From Ferirhizobium litorale (lineage in GTDB: Bacteria > Pseudomonadota > Alphaproteobacteria > Rhizobiales > Rhizobiaceae), in contig JALDYZ010000016.1 of NCBI GenBank assembly GCA_030028905.1, positions 29,793-93,792 of the forward strand: DNA of 64,000 nt. The letters run 5' to 3'. Numbering within the stretch: position 1 is the first letter of the stretch; the number at the start of each line of letters is the position of its first letter. The translations under genes and the position numbers were made by a program. Below the pieces are notes generated by a model that saw only the letters and a program-made list of their open reading frames with translations, made no database searches and had not been told where the DNA came from. Shown here one piece after another: positions 43,474-52,138 of the stretch.

Positions 43474-43883
43474 CCGACGCTCCAAAGAAGATGCTGCTGG
43501 TGGCGGCCTGTGCCCTGATCGACACGGACGGCCGCATCCTCCTGGCCCAGCGCCCGGAAGGCAAGAATCTCGCGGGGCTATGGGAGTTTCCCGGCGGAAA
43601 GGTCGAGGAGGGGGAGACCCCGGAGGAAACGGTCGTCCGCGAACTGTATGAAGAACTCGGGATCACCACCCGCATTCCCTGCCTGGCGCCGTTGACTTTT
43701 GCGAGCCACACCTACGAGACTTTTCACCTGCTGATGCCCTTGTTCGTCTGCCGCCGTTTTGACGGCATAGCCCAAGGCCGCGAAGGTCAGGCGATCAAAT
43801 GGGTGCGTCCGCAGGCCTTGCGGGACTATCCCATGCCTCCCGCCGACGAGCCGTTGATCCCGTTTCTCCAGGATTTGCTATAG
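43470..43883 (+). CDS. mutT: 8-oxo-dGTP diphosphatase MutT
   Basis: A 137-residue Nudix hydrolase that cleanses 8-oxo-dGTP from the nucleotide pool. The Nudix box GGKVEEGETPEETVVRELYE then ELGI matches GX5EX7REUXEEXGU fully. RPEGKNLAGLWEFPGGK is the usual MutT approach to the box. The ATG overlaps the preceding stop. Size is standard. Confidence 0.9.
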   Translation: MTDAPKKMLLVAACALIDTDGRILLAQRPEGKNLAGLWEFPGGKVEEGETPEETVVRELYEELGITTRIPCLAPLTFASHTYETFHLLMPLFVCRRFDGIAQGREGQAIKWVRPQALRDYPMPPADEPLIPFLQDLL

Positions 43884-43980
43884 TCCTTCGGATTTTCTGT
43901 CCGACTTTAACAGATCGTTTAGCTCCCTCTGCCATTGATCGCAGACAATCAAGCATGAAGTGTGTGTGAAGAGGCTTGAC

Positions 43981-44298
43981 ATGGTCGACGAGGAATTCTG
44001 GAAGGCGGTTCAGCAGAAGGAGCGAGCCTCGAGCAAATCCCGTAGAACGGGGCTGCTCAACATCGTGTTGCTGTTCGGAACGGCCGCGGTGGCGCTTTCG
44101 CTTATCCTGACGCCGATGCTTTCCGGCGATACCGGTACACGTCGCCTTGCAAGTGCGCCGGAAGACGTCGACATGATCAGTACGGGTTCGATCCGTACGC
44201 AGGAAAGCGGCAAGCGTTACACCATTCGCCGCAGTATTCTGCAGGAAACGCCGGGATCCGTCTGCATTGTCGACGGTTACGGCGCTGACCGGTGCTGA
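43981..44298 (+). CDS. Small membrane-anchored hypothetical protein
   Basis: A 105-residue protein with a charged N-terminus (MVDEEFWKAVQQKERASSKS), one transmembrane helix at about residues 25-45 (LNIVLLFGTAAVALSLILTP) and a periplasmic part with a C-terminal pair of Cys (GSVCIVDGYGADRC). GAAGAGG precedes the ATG. Similar unnamed proteins occur beside mutT in rhizobia. Function unknown. Confidence 0.7.
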   Translation: MVDEEFWKAVQQKERASSKSRRTGLLNIVLLFGTAAVALSLILTPMLSGDTGTRRLASAPEDVDMISTGSIRTQESGKRYTIRRSILQETPGSVCIVDGYGADRC

Positions 44299-44416
44299 AA
44301 TCCGAGCGGGCACAAGATTCGGCCGGAGTTCTTACACCGCAGGCATGAGAAAGGGGGCGGCCGTAGGCGATCCGATGCCCGGATCATCGCGCTGCAAGCT
44401 TAGTCAGGGGGCTCAC

Positions 44417-44593
44417 ATGACGGTGCGAATGATGATGGCTTACTTGAAGGATGCCCGCGGCGCCACAGCTGTCGAATACGGCCTTATTGCCGCATTGATA
44501 TCGGTAGCACTGATCGGCAGTTTCACGCAGTTCGACAATGCCTTTTACAATCAGTATACGCTGATCGCAAATACGATGGACGTCGATCCCTGA
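44417..44593 (+). CDS. Flp-family type IVb pilin
   Basis: A 58-residue prepilin. The short basic leader MTVRMMMAYLKDARG is followed by ATAVEYGLIAALISVALIGS: cleavage after Gly with the conserved Glu at mature position 5, as in Flp/Fap pilins, processed by CpaA/TadV. The ATG at 44417 follows CAGGGGGCTC; the longer frame from 44267 is not needed. No cpa/tad genes lie nearby, so this is an orphan pilin copy. Confidence 0.85.
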   Translation: MTVRMMMAYLKDARGATAVEYGLIAALISVALIGSFTQFDNAFYNQYTLIANTMDVDP

Positions 44594-44601
44594 TCCGGCG
44601 G

Positions 44602-45486
44602 TCATTTTTCCAGCTTGATCTCGTCGACTTTCAACGCATCAGCCAGGCGTGCCTTTGCCGAACCTGGCTTTAGTGGCTTTTGCTGGCTCTCGTGGGGCGC
44701 CCAACCCGAGGCGTATATGATCGAAAAGGTTGCGCGGATGCGCCCGTCCGGATCCGAGTAGCGTTCGGCATAAATCTCGGCGGCGCGCAGGAAGAACGAC
44801 CGGCTGAGCGGTTTGCGGCTGCGGTCCTTCAGAGGATTGGTCATGCCCATGGCGCGCAGGTCGCGCATCAGCGGAAACAGCGAATCATAACGAACGATGT
44901 AGCTTTCGGCATCGACGACCGGCAGGGCGAAGCCGGCGCGCTGCAGCAGGCCACCGACATCGCGCACGTCGGCAAAGGGGACGACCCTGGGGCTTGCGCC
45001 TCCGGTAAGCTCGACCTCGGTCGCCAGCAGTACGTCCCTCAGTTCCTGCAGGGTACCGGCGCCGGGGATCGCCGCCAGGAAAAGGCCGTCCGGTTTCAGG
45101 GCACGGCGGATCTGGATGAAAACCCCCGGCGTATCGTTGCTGAGATGCAAGGCCAGCGGGGATATGACCAAGTTGACCGATGCGGGCTCGAGCGGCAGTT
45201 CCTCGAGAGGGGCTTCCATCACCGAACCTGCGCCGGCAAGGTAACCGCCGGGCAGTTCGACACGCATGATGCTGCCGACCTTTCCGGTCGCAAGCGCCAA
45301 CTGCGAGGTGCTGCCGATCGCTCCGTGCAATTCGACTGCCACGTCGAAATTGCGCTCGACCACGGTGAGGCGCTCCGCCAACTCCTGTGCGGCCAGATCA
45401 GCCAGAAACGTGGCATGCCGATCGTCGGCAGCAACCGCACGGCGTCGGCGGGCAGCGATCAGGTCCTGGTCGAACGGCGTTTCCAT
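44602..45486 (-). CDS. SAM-dependent methyltransferase, NDUFAF5/BioC-like
   Basis: A 294-residue protein resembling NDUFAF5-type SAM enzymes, which hydroxylate an Arg in complex I subunit NDUFS7. The pattern FDQDLIAARRRRAVAADDRH at the N-terminus, LVISPLALHLSNDTPGVFIQ and RRALKPDGLFLAAIPGAGTL are typical. Motif I is degenerate. ATG 45486 (METPFDQ) follows GGAGTATGCCC better than 45492. Alternative label: malonyl-ACP methyltransferase-like. Confidence 0.75.
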   Translation of the reverse strand: METPFDQDLIAARRRRAVAADDRHATFLADLAAQELAERLTVVERNFDVAVELHGAIGSTSQLALATGKVGSIMRVELPGGYLAGAGSVMEAPLEELPLEPASVNLVISPLALHLSNDTPGVFIQIRRALKPDGLFLAAIPGAGTLQELRDVLLATEVELTGGASPRVVPFADVRDVGGLLQRAGFALPVVDAESYIVRYDSLFPLMRDLRAMGMTNPLKDRSRKPLSRSFFLRAAEIYAERYSDPDGRIRATFSIIYASGWAPHESQQKPLKPGSAKARLADALKVDEIKLEK

Positions 45487-45551
45487 GGGCATACTCCGGG
45501 CCTACTTAATTTGCTTCGCAAAGGCTCTATGAAACCGCTATTGTCAACTCC

Positions 45552-46322
45552 ATGCCGCAACTCGAAACGCAAAACGGAAAGTCGCGATTGGCCTTGCTGA
45601 ACATAATAGGTGGTGTCGCCAACGTCATCTATCCACCGGTGTGTTCAGGCTGCGGCGTCATCACCGGCGGCCATCGCGGCATGTGCGCCGCCTGCTGGTC
45701 GTCCATCCGCTTCATCGAGCGACCCTATTGCGAAGTCCTCGGCCTGCCGTTCTCTCATGATCTGGGGCAAAATATCCTCTGCGCCGAAGCGATCGCCAAT
45801 CCTCCCCCCTTCGACCGGCTTCGTTCCGTTGCGATCCACGATGGCGTCGTGCGCAATCTCGTCCATGCGCTGAAGTACCGCGACCGCACCGACCTTGCGA
45901 TCATGATGGCCGAATGGATACTGCGGGCAAGTGACGGCACCGTTGCCGCGAGCGATGCGATCATACCTGTTCCTCTGCACCGCTGGCGGCTGGTGTGGCG
46001 GAAGTTTAACCAGGCGGCCGAACTCGCCCGACAGCTCGCGAGGATTTCGGGCAAGCCGCTGCTCGCATCGACCCTCGTCCGGAGGAAGCGGACCTTGCAG
46101 CAGGTCGGACTCGGGGCCAAGGCACGGCAAGACAATGTCCGGGGTGCGTTTGTCGTTCGCGACGCGCATATTGGAAGTGTTCTCGGCAAGCGCATCGTGC
46201 TGGTCGATGACGTCTATACCACCGGCGCGACAGTATCGTCCGCGGCCCGCGCCCTCAAGAAGGCGGGCGCCGTGGATGTCACCGTTTTGACCTTTGCAAG
46301 GGCCGTCTCCGCGCCTATATGA
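45552..46322 (+). CDS. ComF-family amidophosphoribosyltransferase-like protein
   Basis: A 256-residue ComF family protein. The N-terminus has a zinc-ribbon, CSGCGVITGGHRGMCAACW, and the C-terminal half a type I phosphoribosyltransferase fold with PRPP loop RIVLVDDVYTTGATVSSAAR. ComF proteins act in DNA uptake and recombination restart in other bacteria. It is divergent from the methyltransferase and followed by glutaredoxin after 60 bases. Confidence 0.88.
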   Translation: MPQLETQNGKSRLALLNIIGGVANVIYPPVCSGCGVITGGHRGMCAACWSSIRFIERPYCEVLGLPFSHDLGQNILCAEAIANPPPFDRLRSVAIHDGVVRNLVHALKYRDRTDLAIMMAEWILRASDGTVAASDAIIPVPLHRWRLVWRKFNQAAELARQLARISGKPLLASTLVRRKRTLQQVGLGAKARQDNVRGAFVVRDAHIGSVLGKRIVLVDDVYTTGATVSSAARALKKAGAVDVTVLTFARAVSAPI

Positions 46323-46382
46323 CAAGAAATACAACGGTTACCCGGGCTTGAAGGCGTAGCTGTTTGAAGACCGGAGACAGGC

Positions 46383-46640
46383 ATGACATCGGTGGTCATC
46401 TATACGCGTGAATATTGCGGCTTCTGTTCCAGGGCGAAGGCGTTGCTGGCGTCGAAGGGCATCATTTTCGTCGAACATGATGCGACCTATTCGTCCGAGC
46501 TTCGCCAGGAGATGATCAGCAAGGCTAACGGGCGAACCACATTCCCGCAGATCTTCATCAATGGCACGCATGTCGGTGGCTGCGATGACCTCCACGCACT
46601 CGAGCGCGACGGCAGACTCGATGCCATGCTGGAACACTGA
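46383..46640 (+). CDS. grxC: Glutaredoxin 3
   Basis: An 85-residue dithiol glutaredoxin with active site YCGFC (Cys12, Cys15), the TTFPQIFINGTHVGGCDDLH segment with cis-Pro, and glutathione-binding GGCDD. It reduces disulfides and glutathionylated proteins with glutathione. The next gene is a nitrilase-family amidase often linked to glutathione repair, seven bases downstream. Confidence 0.93.
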   Translation: MTSVVIYTREYCGFCSRAKALLASKGIIFVEHDATYSSELRQEMISKANGRTTFPQIFINGTHVGGCDDLHALERDGRLDAMLEH

Positions 46641-46646
46641 GGAACG

Positions 46647-47507
46647 ATGCTGATGACTTTTAGGGCCGCCGCAATCCAGATGTGCTCGGGCGTCAGTCCC
46701 GAAAAGAATGCCGCCGACATGGCGAGGCTCGTGCGCGATGCCGTGGCGCGCGGGGCGGACTACGTCCAGACCCCGGAAATGACCGGCGCCGTCCAGCGCG
46801 ATCGGGCGGGATTGCAGGCGGTCCTCAGGGACGAGGCCAGCGACCTGATCGTCAAGACCGCTTCGGGTCTGGCGAGAGAACTTGGTATCTACCTGCATGT
46901 CGGCTCGACTGCGATCGCGGTCGAGGACGACAGGATCGCCAATCGCGGCTTCCTCTTTGCGCCCGATGGCAGCAAGGTATGCCACTACGACAAGATCCAC
47001 ATGTTCGACGTAGATCTCGACAATGACGAGAGCTGGCGCGAAAGCGCCGTCTATCGTCCGGGCAGCGAGGCGCGCATGGCGACGTTGCCCTTCGCCGAAC
47101 TCGGCTTTGCAATCTGCTACGATGTTCGATTTCCCGCTCTTTTTCGTGCACAGGCAAGCGCCGGCGCCCAGGTCATGACCGTGCCTGCGGCGTTCACCCG
47201 CCAGACGGGCGAGGCGCATTGGGAGATCCTGCTCAGGGCGCGGGCGATCGAGAACGGCGTATTCGTGATCGCAGCCGCGCAGGCCGGCGTCCATGAAGAC
47301 GGCCGCGAGACCTTCGGCCATACGATGATCATCGATCCATGGGGCAAGGTGCTTGCAGGCGCGGGCGGAACCGGCGAGGCGGTGGTCGTGGCGGATATCG
47401 ACGTCAGGGCGGTCAAGGCGGCGCACGACCGTATCCCCAATCTCAGGAGCGGCCGCGATTTTTCGATCGAGAAGGTCGCCGCTTCGGCAGGAGGCGTACC
47501 TGCTTGA
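46647..47507 (+). CDS. Carbon-nitrogen hydrolase, Nit1/deaminated-glutathione amidase type
   Basis: A 286-residue nitrilase-superfamily enzyme. The Glu-Lys-Cys triad is visible in VQTPEMTG, CHYDKIHMFDVDL and GFAICYDVRFPALFR. Length and signature fit the Nit1/Nit2 branch, which hydrolyses deaminated glutathione made by transaminases. Location next to grxC supports a role in glutathione upkeep. ATG 46647 and 46653 are both usable. Its stop overlaps the TTG of the next gene. Confidence 0.87.
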   Translation: MLMTFRAAAIQMCSGVSPEKNAADMARLVRDAVARGADYVQTPEMTGAVQRDRAGLQAVLRDEASDLIVKTASGLARELGIYLHVGSTAIAVEDDRIANRGFLFAPDGSKVCHYDKIHMFDVDLDNDESWRESAVYRPGSEARMATLPFAELGFAICYDVRFPALFRAQASAGAQVMTVPAAFTRQTGEAHWEILLRARAIENGVFVIAAAQAGVHEDGRETFGHTMIIDPWGKVLAGAGGTGEAVVVADIDVRAVKAAHDRIPNLRSGRDFSIEKVAASAGGVPA

Positions 47508-47932
47508 TCCGTTACCAACTCACCTGTGAAAGTGCCCACGAGTTCGAAGGATGGTTTTCGTCGAGTGCCGATTTCGACCGGCAGGTGGAAAGCGGTTTCC
47601 TGACCTGCCCGACCTGCGGTTCGGCGGCAATCTCCAAGCTCTTGATGGCTCCTTCGGTGTCCACGGCTCGCAAGAAGGAGGCGAGACAGACGCTGGCGAT
47701 GGATGTGGCCCAGAAGGAAGCAATCCGCAAGATCCGTGAAGTTGTCGCAACCATCAAGGCAAATGCGGAGGATGTCGGCGAGCGATTTCCCGAGGAAGCC
47801 CGTAAGATCCACTACGGCGAGACGGATGCGCGCGGCATCATCGGCCAGGCAACGGCGAGCGAGGCGCAGGCCCTGATCGAGGAGGGCATCGAGCTAGCCG
47901 CCCTCCCGGTCCTGCCTGACGATGTGAACTGA
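47504..47932 (+). CDS. DUF1178 family protein
   Basis: A 142-residue DUF1178 protein. The start is TTG at 47504, supported by GGAGGCG seven bases earlier and the family N-terminus MIRYQLTCESAHEFEGWFSS. A Cys pair in LTCPTCGSAAISKLLMAPSV suggests a zinc site. The C-terminal AAEARKI-type helix (FPEEARKIHYGETDARGIIG) is conserved in the family. Function unknown. Confidence 0.85.
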   Translation: MIRYQLTCESAHEFEGWFSSSADFDRQVESGFLTCPTCGSAAISKLLMAPSVSTARKKEARQTLAMDVAQKEAIRKIREVVATIKANAEDVGERFPEEARKIHYGETDARGIIGQATASEAQALIEEGIELAALPVLPDDVN

Positions 47933-47945
47933 AGCGGGAGGCATC

Positions 47946-48521
47946 TTGGGTAGCCGTGTAGCGATTTACAATTTCGGAATTCACGTTGCTGCGTATGACG
48001 CGCCTGAGATTGAAGGGTTCCGCCTCCGAGAGCCATTAAATTTTGAGGCTGCAAGATGCGCAGCCGGCTTTGTTGCTCGATCGGGCTATGATGGCGAGCC
48101 GGGACCGCCAAGCTGGGGCAAGCAGGTATTTCCAAGGTTTTTGTCGGGGAGCGGGCATGAGACCGGTCCTTCGTCCCTCTCTCTGTGGGAAGACATTGAA
48201 TCGCTGATGGCATTCTCCTACGGCGGTGTCCATGCAGAGGCACTCAGGGGTGCCCGCAACTGGAACCTGCCGCAGCGTTGGCCACCTTTCGTCCTTTGGT
48301 GGGTTGACCCCGGGCATAGGCCGGAATGGAAAGAAGCGGTGAAGCGTTTCGAGTACCTGCATGACAACGGACCGAGTCCTTACGCCTTCAATTTCAAGCA
48401 ACCTTTTGCTGCGAACGGCGATGTCGCTGTGATTGATCGCGCGCTGGTGAAACAAAAGGCGCAAATAAATGAAGCCGCGCAGCGTGAGCTGTTGACGCGT
48501 CTCAAGTCGCTGGGTGTCTAA
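47946..48521 (+). CDS. DUF3291 family protein
   Basis: A 191-residue protein like the DUF3291 group (monooxygenase-like dimeric alpha/beta barrel). Visible are YNFGIHVAAYDAPEIEGFRL, LSLWEDIESLMAFSYGGVHA and PPFVLWWVDPGHRPEWKEAV followed by RFEYLHDNGPSPYAFNFKQP. Start is TTG at 47946 with GGGAGG six bases before. Possibly cotranscribed with DUF1178. Confidence 0.75.
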   Translation: MGSRVAIYNFGIHVAAYDAPEIEGFRLREPLNFEAARCAAGFVARSGYDGEPGPPSWGKQVFPRFLSGSGHETGPSSLSLWEDIESLMAFSYGGVHAEALRGARNWNLPQRWPPFVLWWVDPGHRPEWKEAVKRFEYLHDNGPSPYAFNFKQPFAANGDVAVIDRALVKQKAQINEAAQRELLTRLKSLGV

Positions 48522-48530
48522 CTCAAGCAG

Positions 48531-49277
48531 TCAGGTAGAGCGCTTCGCCACGAGCATGTAGTTCACGTCCATGTCCCTGGACAGGTTCCACTGGTTCTGC
48601 AACGGATTGAAGAACACGCCGGTGCGGTCGCTGACCTCCATTCCGCTGGCGTTGATCGGAGCTTCGAGTTCTTCAGGCCGCACCAGCTTTTCGAACTGGT
48701 GGGTGCCGCGCGGCAGCCAGCGCAAGACATACTCGGCGCCGACGATGGCAAGTGCCATGGCCTTCATCGTGCGGTTGATCGTGGCGACGAACATCAGCCC
48801 GCCCGGGCGCACCATCGAGGCACAGGTCGTCATGAACAGGTTGACGTCGGCGACGTGCTCGACCACTTCCATGTTGAGCACCACGTCGAAGCTTTCGCCG
48901 GCTTCGGCGAGTTGTTCGGCGGTGACCGCGCGATAGTCGACGCTGACGCCGCTCTGGCGCGCATGGGTGGACGCTATGCCGATGTTCTTTTCCGACGGAT
49001 CGGCGCCGACAACTGTCGCGCCCATGCGCGCCACCGGCTCGGAAAGCAGGCCTCCGCCGCATCCGATGTCGAGTACGCGCAAGCCCTCGAGCGGGCGCGG
49101 CGAACGCGGATCGCGGCCGTAGTGCTCGCAGATCCGGTCGCGAAGATAAGCCAGCCGCACGGGATTAAACTTGTGGAGCGGGCGAAACTTGCCAGTCGGG
49201 TTCCACCACTCGGCAGCCATGGCGGAAAAGCGGTCGACTTCGCTCTGGTCGATTGTCGTGCGCACCGGTTCGCTCAT
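48531..49277 (-). CDS. ubiG: Ubiquinone biosynthesis O-methyltransferase UbiG
   Basis: A 248-residue methyltransferase for both O-methylation steps of ubiquinone synthesis. Conserved parts are [20 protein letters not shown] then [13 protein letters not shown], motif [30 protein letters not shown] and the membrane-contacting [20 protein letters not shown]. The ATG at 49277 ([11 protein letters not shown]) follows GGAGC; longer frames to 49385 are rejected. Confidence 0.94.
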   Translation of the reverse strand: MSEPVRTTIDQSEVDRFSAMAAEWWNPTGKFRPLHKFNPVRLAYLRDRICEHYGRDPRSPRPLEGLRVLDIGCGGGLLSEPVARMGATVVGADPSEKNIGIASTHARQSGVSVDYRAVTAEQLAEAGESFDVVLNMEVVEHVADVNLFMTTCASMVRPGGLMFVATINRTMKAMALAIVGAEYVLRWLPRGTHQFEKLVRPEELEAPINASGMEVSDRTGVFFNPLQNQWNLSRDMDVNYMLVAKRST

Positions 49278-49453
49278 GTTTTTGCTCCTTGTTTCGCCGG
49301 ATTGGAAGTCGGACGATTGCGCCCGGAAGTCAAGGGGGCGCTGTTGGCTGGTGGCGCGCCATTGTCGGCTTGACAGGTGGACCACACAACCATTCCCATG
49401 GCATAGGCCAAGAGAACGGTGCGTATCGCGTTCGTCAATTGCGGAAGGAACCG

Positions 49454-51010
49454 ATGAGTTCAGGAATCCACCACATCACCCTGATCACCCGGAAGGTGCA
49501 GGCCAATGTCGACTTCTACGCTGGCTTTCTCGGACTGCGCCTCGTCAAGCGTACCGCCGGTTTCGAGGATGCGATGCAACTCCACCTGTTCTACGGGGAT
49601 GCGAAAGCCTCACCCGGTTCGCTCGTGACCTTCCTCGTTTGGGAGGATGGGGCGCCCGGGCGGCTGGGTCACGGGCAGGTCGGCGAGATCTCGTTCGCCA
49701 TCGACCCTGCCAGCATCGGCTACTGGCTGACACGAGCCTTGTCCAAAGGCATCCGCATGGAAGGCCCCGTCGATGAATTCGGCGAACCGACATTGCGTCT
49801 CAAGGATCCGGACGGGGTTATCGTCAAGCTCTGCGGCGTGAATGGCATGCGCCCTGCCGCATTCTGGGCCGGAGGTGGCATTCCGGAGGAGCACGCCATA
49901 GGCAGAATTCGTGGCGCCACGCTGTTCACCGAGGTGCCTGAGATCACCGAGGGTTTTGTCGCGGATCATTTCGGGTACCGGACAATCGGAACCGCAGGAA
50001 CGATCCGAAGGATGGGCTCCGATTCTGGCGACGTCGTCGATATCAGGGATGCGAGCGGTTTCTGGTCGAGCGCGCCCGGCACGGGAACGGCCGACCATAT
50101 CGCGTTCAGGGCGCGCGATCGTGATGAACTGCAGAAGGTGCACGCCGGTCTCAATGCGCTTAATTCGTCCGTCACCAGCGCCCACGACCGCAGGTATTTC
50201 TACTCGCTCTATGTGCGGGAGCCCGGTGGGGTCCTGATCGAGCTTGCGACGGACGCCCCCGGCATGTCGGTTGACGAGCCCGAGGCATCGCTCGGCACGG
50301 AGCTTTTCGTGCCGGACAACGCCCAACTTCCGGTGGATGACGTAAAAGTCGTGCTGCCGCAGTTCGCCATGCCCGGAGAGGAGCGGGTGATCTATCGCGA
50401 CCTGCCGTTCGTCCACCGGTTTTTCATGCCGGAGAACCCGGATGACCACACGCTCGTCCTGCTGCATGGCTCGGGGGGCAGCGAGGCGAGCCTGATGCCG
50501 CTTGGACATCATGTGATGCCGAAATCCCGACTGCTCGGCATCCGAGGACGAAGCACCGAGGAAGGGATCGCCCGCTGGTTTCGCCGCTACGAAAACATGA
50601 CTTTCGACCAGCAGGATATCCGCAGCGAAGCGGATGCCTTCGCCGCCTTCATCGAAGGCGCTATCACCGCCTATCATCTGGATGCCGAGCGCATGACGAT
50701 GATCGGGCAATCGAACGGTGCGAATTTCCTGGCCGCGTTTCTGCTCCTCCACCCGCAGGCGGTGCGTCGCGCCGTGCTGCTGCGGCCGATGCAGGTACTC
50801 GAAGACCCGCCGCGTGCGGATCTGTCCGGGATCGGCGTTCTCGTGGTCGCCGGCCGCGACGACCCCTTTTCCGCAGAGGCCCCGAAGCTTGCCTCGTTGC
50901 TGTCGGCCATGGGTGCCATCGTCGAATTGCGCGAGATTGCTGCCGGGCACGAGGCTGCAGCCGCCGATGAGGTGATTGCCAGGGAGTGGCTGGCGGCGCA
51001 GGGTGTTTGA
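49454..51010 (+). CDS. Fusion: VOC ring-cleaving dioxygenase (MhqO/MhqE-like) plus alpha/beta hydrolase (MhqD-like)
   Basis: A 518-residue two-enzyme fusion. Residues 1-310 contain two glyoxalase/VOC modules with [20 protein letters not shown] and [17 protein letters not shown], then [20 protein letters not shown]; the metal ligands His (GIHHIT), His (TADHIAF) and Glu (VLIELATD) are present. Residues 330-518 are a carboxylesterase-like hydrolase with [22 protein letters not shown] as nucleophile elbow, GRDDPF and GHEA as triad. In Bacillus the equivalents are separate mhq proteins that detoxify quinones. ATG 49454 follows GGAAGGAA. Confidence 0.85.
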   Translation: MSSGIHHITLITRKVQANVDFYAGFLGLRLVKRTAGFEDAMQLHLFYGDAKASPGSLVTFLVWEDGAPGRLGHGQVGEISFAIDPASIGYWLTRALSKGIRMEGPVDEFGEPTLRLKDPDGVIVKLCGVNGMRPAAFWAGGGIPEEHAIGRIRGATLFTEVPEITEGFVADHFGYRTIGTAGTIRRMGSDSGDVVDIRDASGFWSSAPGTGTADHIAFRARDRDELQKVHAGLNALNSSVTSAHDRRYFYSLYVREPGGVLIELATDAPGMSVDEPEASLGTELFVPDNAQLPVDDVKVVLPQFAMPGEERVIYRDLPFVHRFFMPENPDDHTLVLLHGSGGSEASLMPLGHHVMPKSRLLGIRGRSTEEGIARWFRRYENMTFDQQDIRSEADAFAAFIEGAITAYHLDAERMTMIGQSNGANFLAAFLLLHPQAVRRAVLLRPMQVLEDPPRADLSGIGVLVVAGRDDPFSAEAPKLASLLSAMGAIVELREIAAGHEAAAADEVIAREWLAAQGV

Positions 51011-51187
51011 CCGGATTTTGTCCCGATCGGGCACAGGAAAGCAAAGTACCGGGCCTGGCGACGGTGCTCATCGTGGAAATGTCGCGATAGAAGGTTGACA
51101 TGGTTTGCCCCAGGACCATGGAAATGCCCCCAGCCCGCCCTATTTTTAGCCCCAGCCTTGAGCCAAGAGCGGTATCGGAGAAAGCCA

Positions 51188-51865
51188 GTGCGTAAGTTCG
51201 TATCGTTTGCGTTTTTTGTTCTCGGGTTGCTTGCGTTTCCGATGCTTTCCAATGCCGCGCAGGGGTATGCGACCGCCAACGTCAATCTGAGGGCCGGACC
51301 GAGCACCGACTATCCCGCCGTCACGGTCATTCCCTATGGCGCACCGGTGACGATCTTTGGTTGCCTTCCCGACGCACCGTGGTGCGATACCTCCTACGCC
51401 GGTATTCGCGGCTGGGTTTCGGGAAACTACCTGCAGACCGTCTACCAACAACGCCGCGTCTATGTCGGCCCGGAATACTACGCGCCGCTCGGCATTCCCG
51501 TCATCGGGTTCACCTTCGACACCTATTGGGATCGCTACTACCGCAACCGGCCGTTCTATCGGGAACGCAACCGGTGGCATGACTATCACGTGAACCGGCC
51601 CAACCGGCCGCCGGGTTACCGCCCGCCGCCGAACCGCCCTCCGGAGGCCCGCCCGCCATCGCAACGCCCGCCCGGGGCAAGGCCGCCGGGACAACGGCCT
51701 CCCCAGGCCCGCCCGTCGGGTCAAAGACCGCCGCAGGCGCGTCCTGACCGCGATCGTCGACCTAGTGCCTCGAACAATCCCGACAGGCGACCGCAGGGCA
51801 ACCGCCAGCCGCCGCCGCGTGAAACCCGCAGGTGCGCTCCGGGGCAGGATGGATGCCGTCGCTGA
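51188..51865 (+). CDS. Secreted SH3-domain protein with proline-rich tail
   Basis: A 225-residue protein starting at GTG (51188) after GGAGAAAGCCA. Signal peptide MRKFVSFAFFVLGLLAFPML, then an SH3_3 domain (residues 25-90: ATANVNLRAGPSTDYPAVTV, CDTSYAGIRGWVSGNYLQT). A linker with RYYRNRPFYRERNRWHDY follows, and residues 135-225 are Pro/Arg-rich repeats such as RPPGQRPPQARPSGQRPPQA. It probably binds cell wall or outer-membrane components. Ends RCAPGQDGCRR with two Cys. Confidence 0.82.
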   Translation: MRKFVSFAFFVLGLLAFPMLSNAAQGYATANVNLRAGPSTDYPAVTVIPYGAPVTIFGCLPDAPWCDTSYAGIRGWVSGNYLQTVYQQRRVYVGPEYYAPLGIPVIGFTFDTYWDRYYRNRPFYRERNRWHDYHVNRPNRPPGYRPPPNRPPEARPPSQRPPGARPPGQRPPQARPSGQRPPQARPDRDRRPSASNNPDRRPQGNRQPPPRETRRCAPGQDGCRR

Positions 51866-52138
51866 GCGAAACGTGCCGGACGGAGGAACGGACTGAACCG
51901 CCGTTTTCGCGCATGCCGGTGTGGCTCTGCCACTTTGGCACCTCTTATCCCCATTCCCGAAGGCCCCCAGTTCCATTGCGAAAGACCGCGGCGGTGTCGG
52001 CATTTCCGATGGGCACCGCATCCGTCACCCATTGCGCGCTTGCCCCGTTTTCGCTATGAGACCGCAACCTTACGTCCGGCTCGCCGGCGGCCTTGTTCAG
52101 TCAGGCGTCCAAACGCCTTTTTCAATTTGGAATGATCT

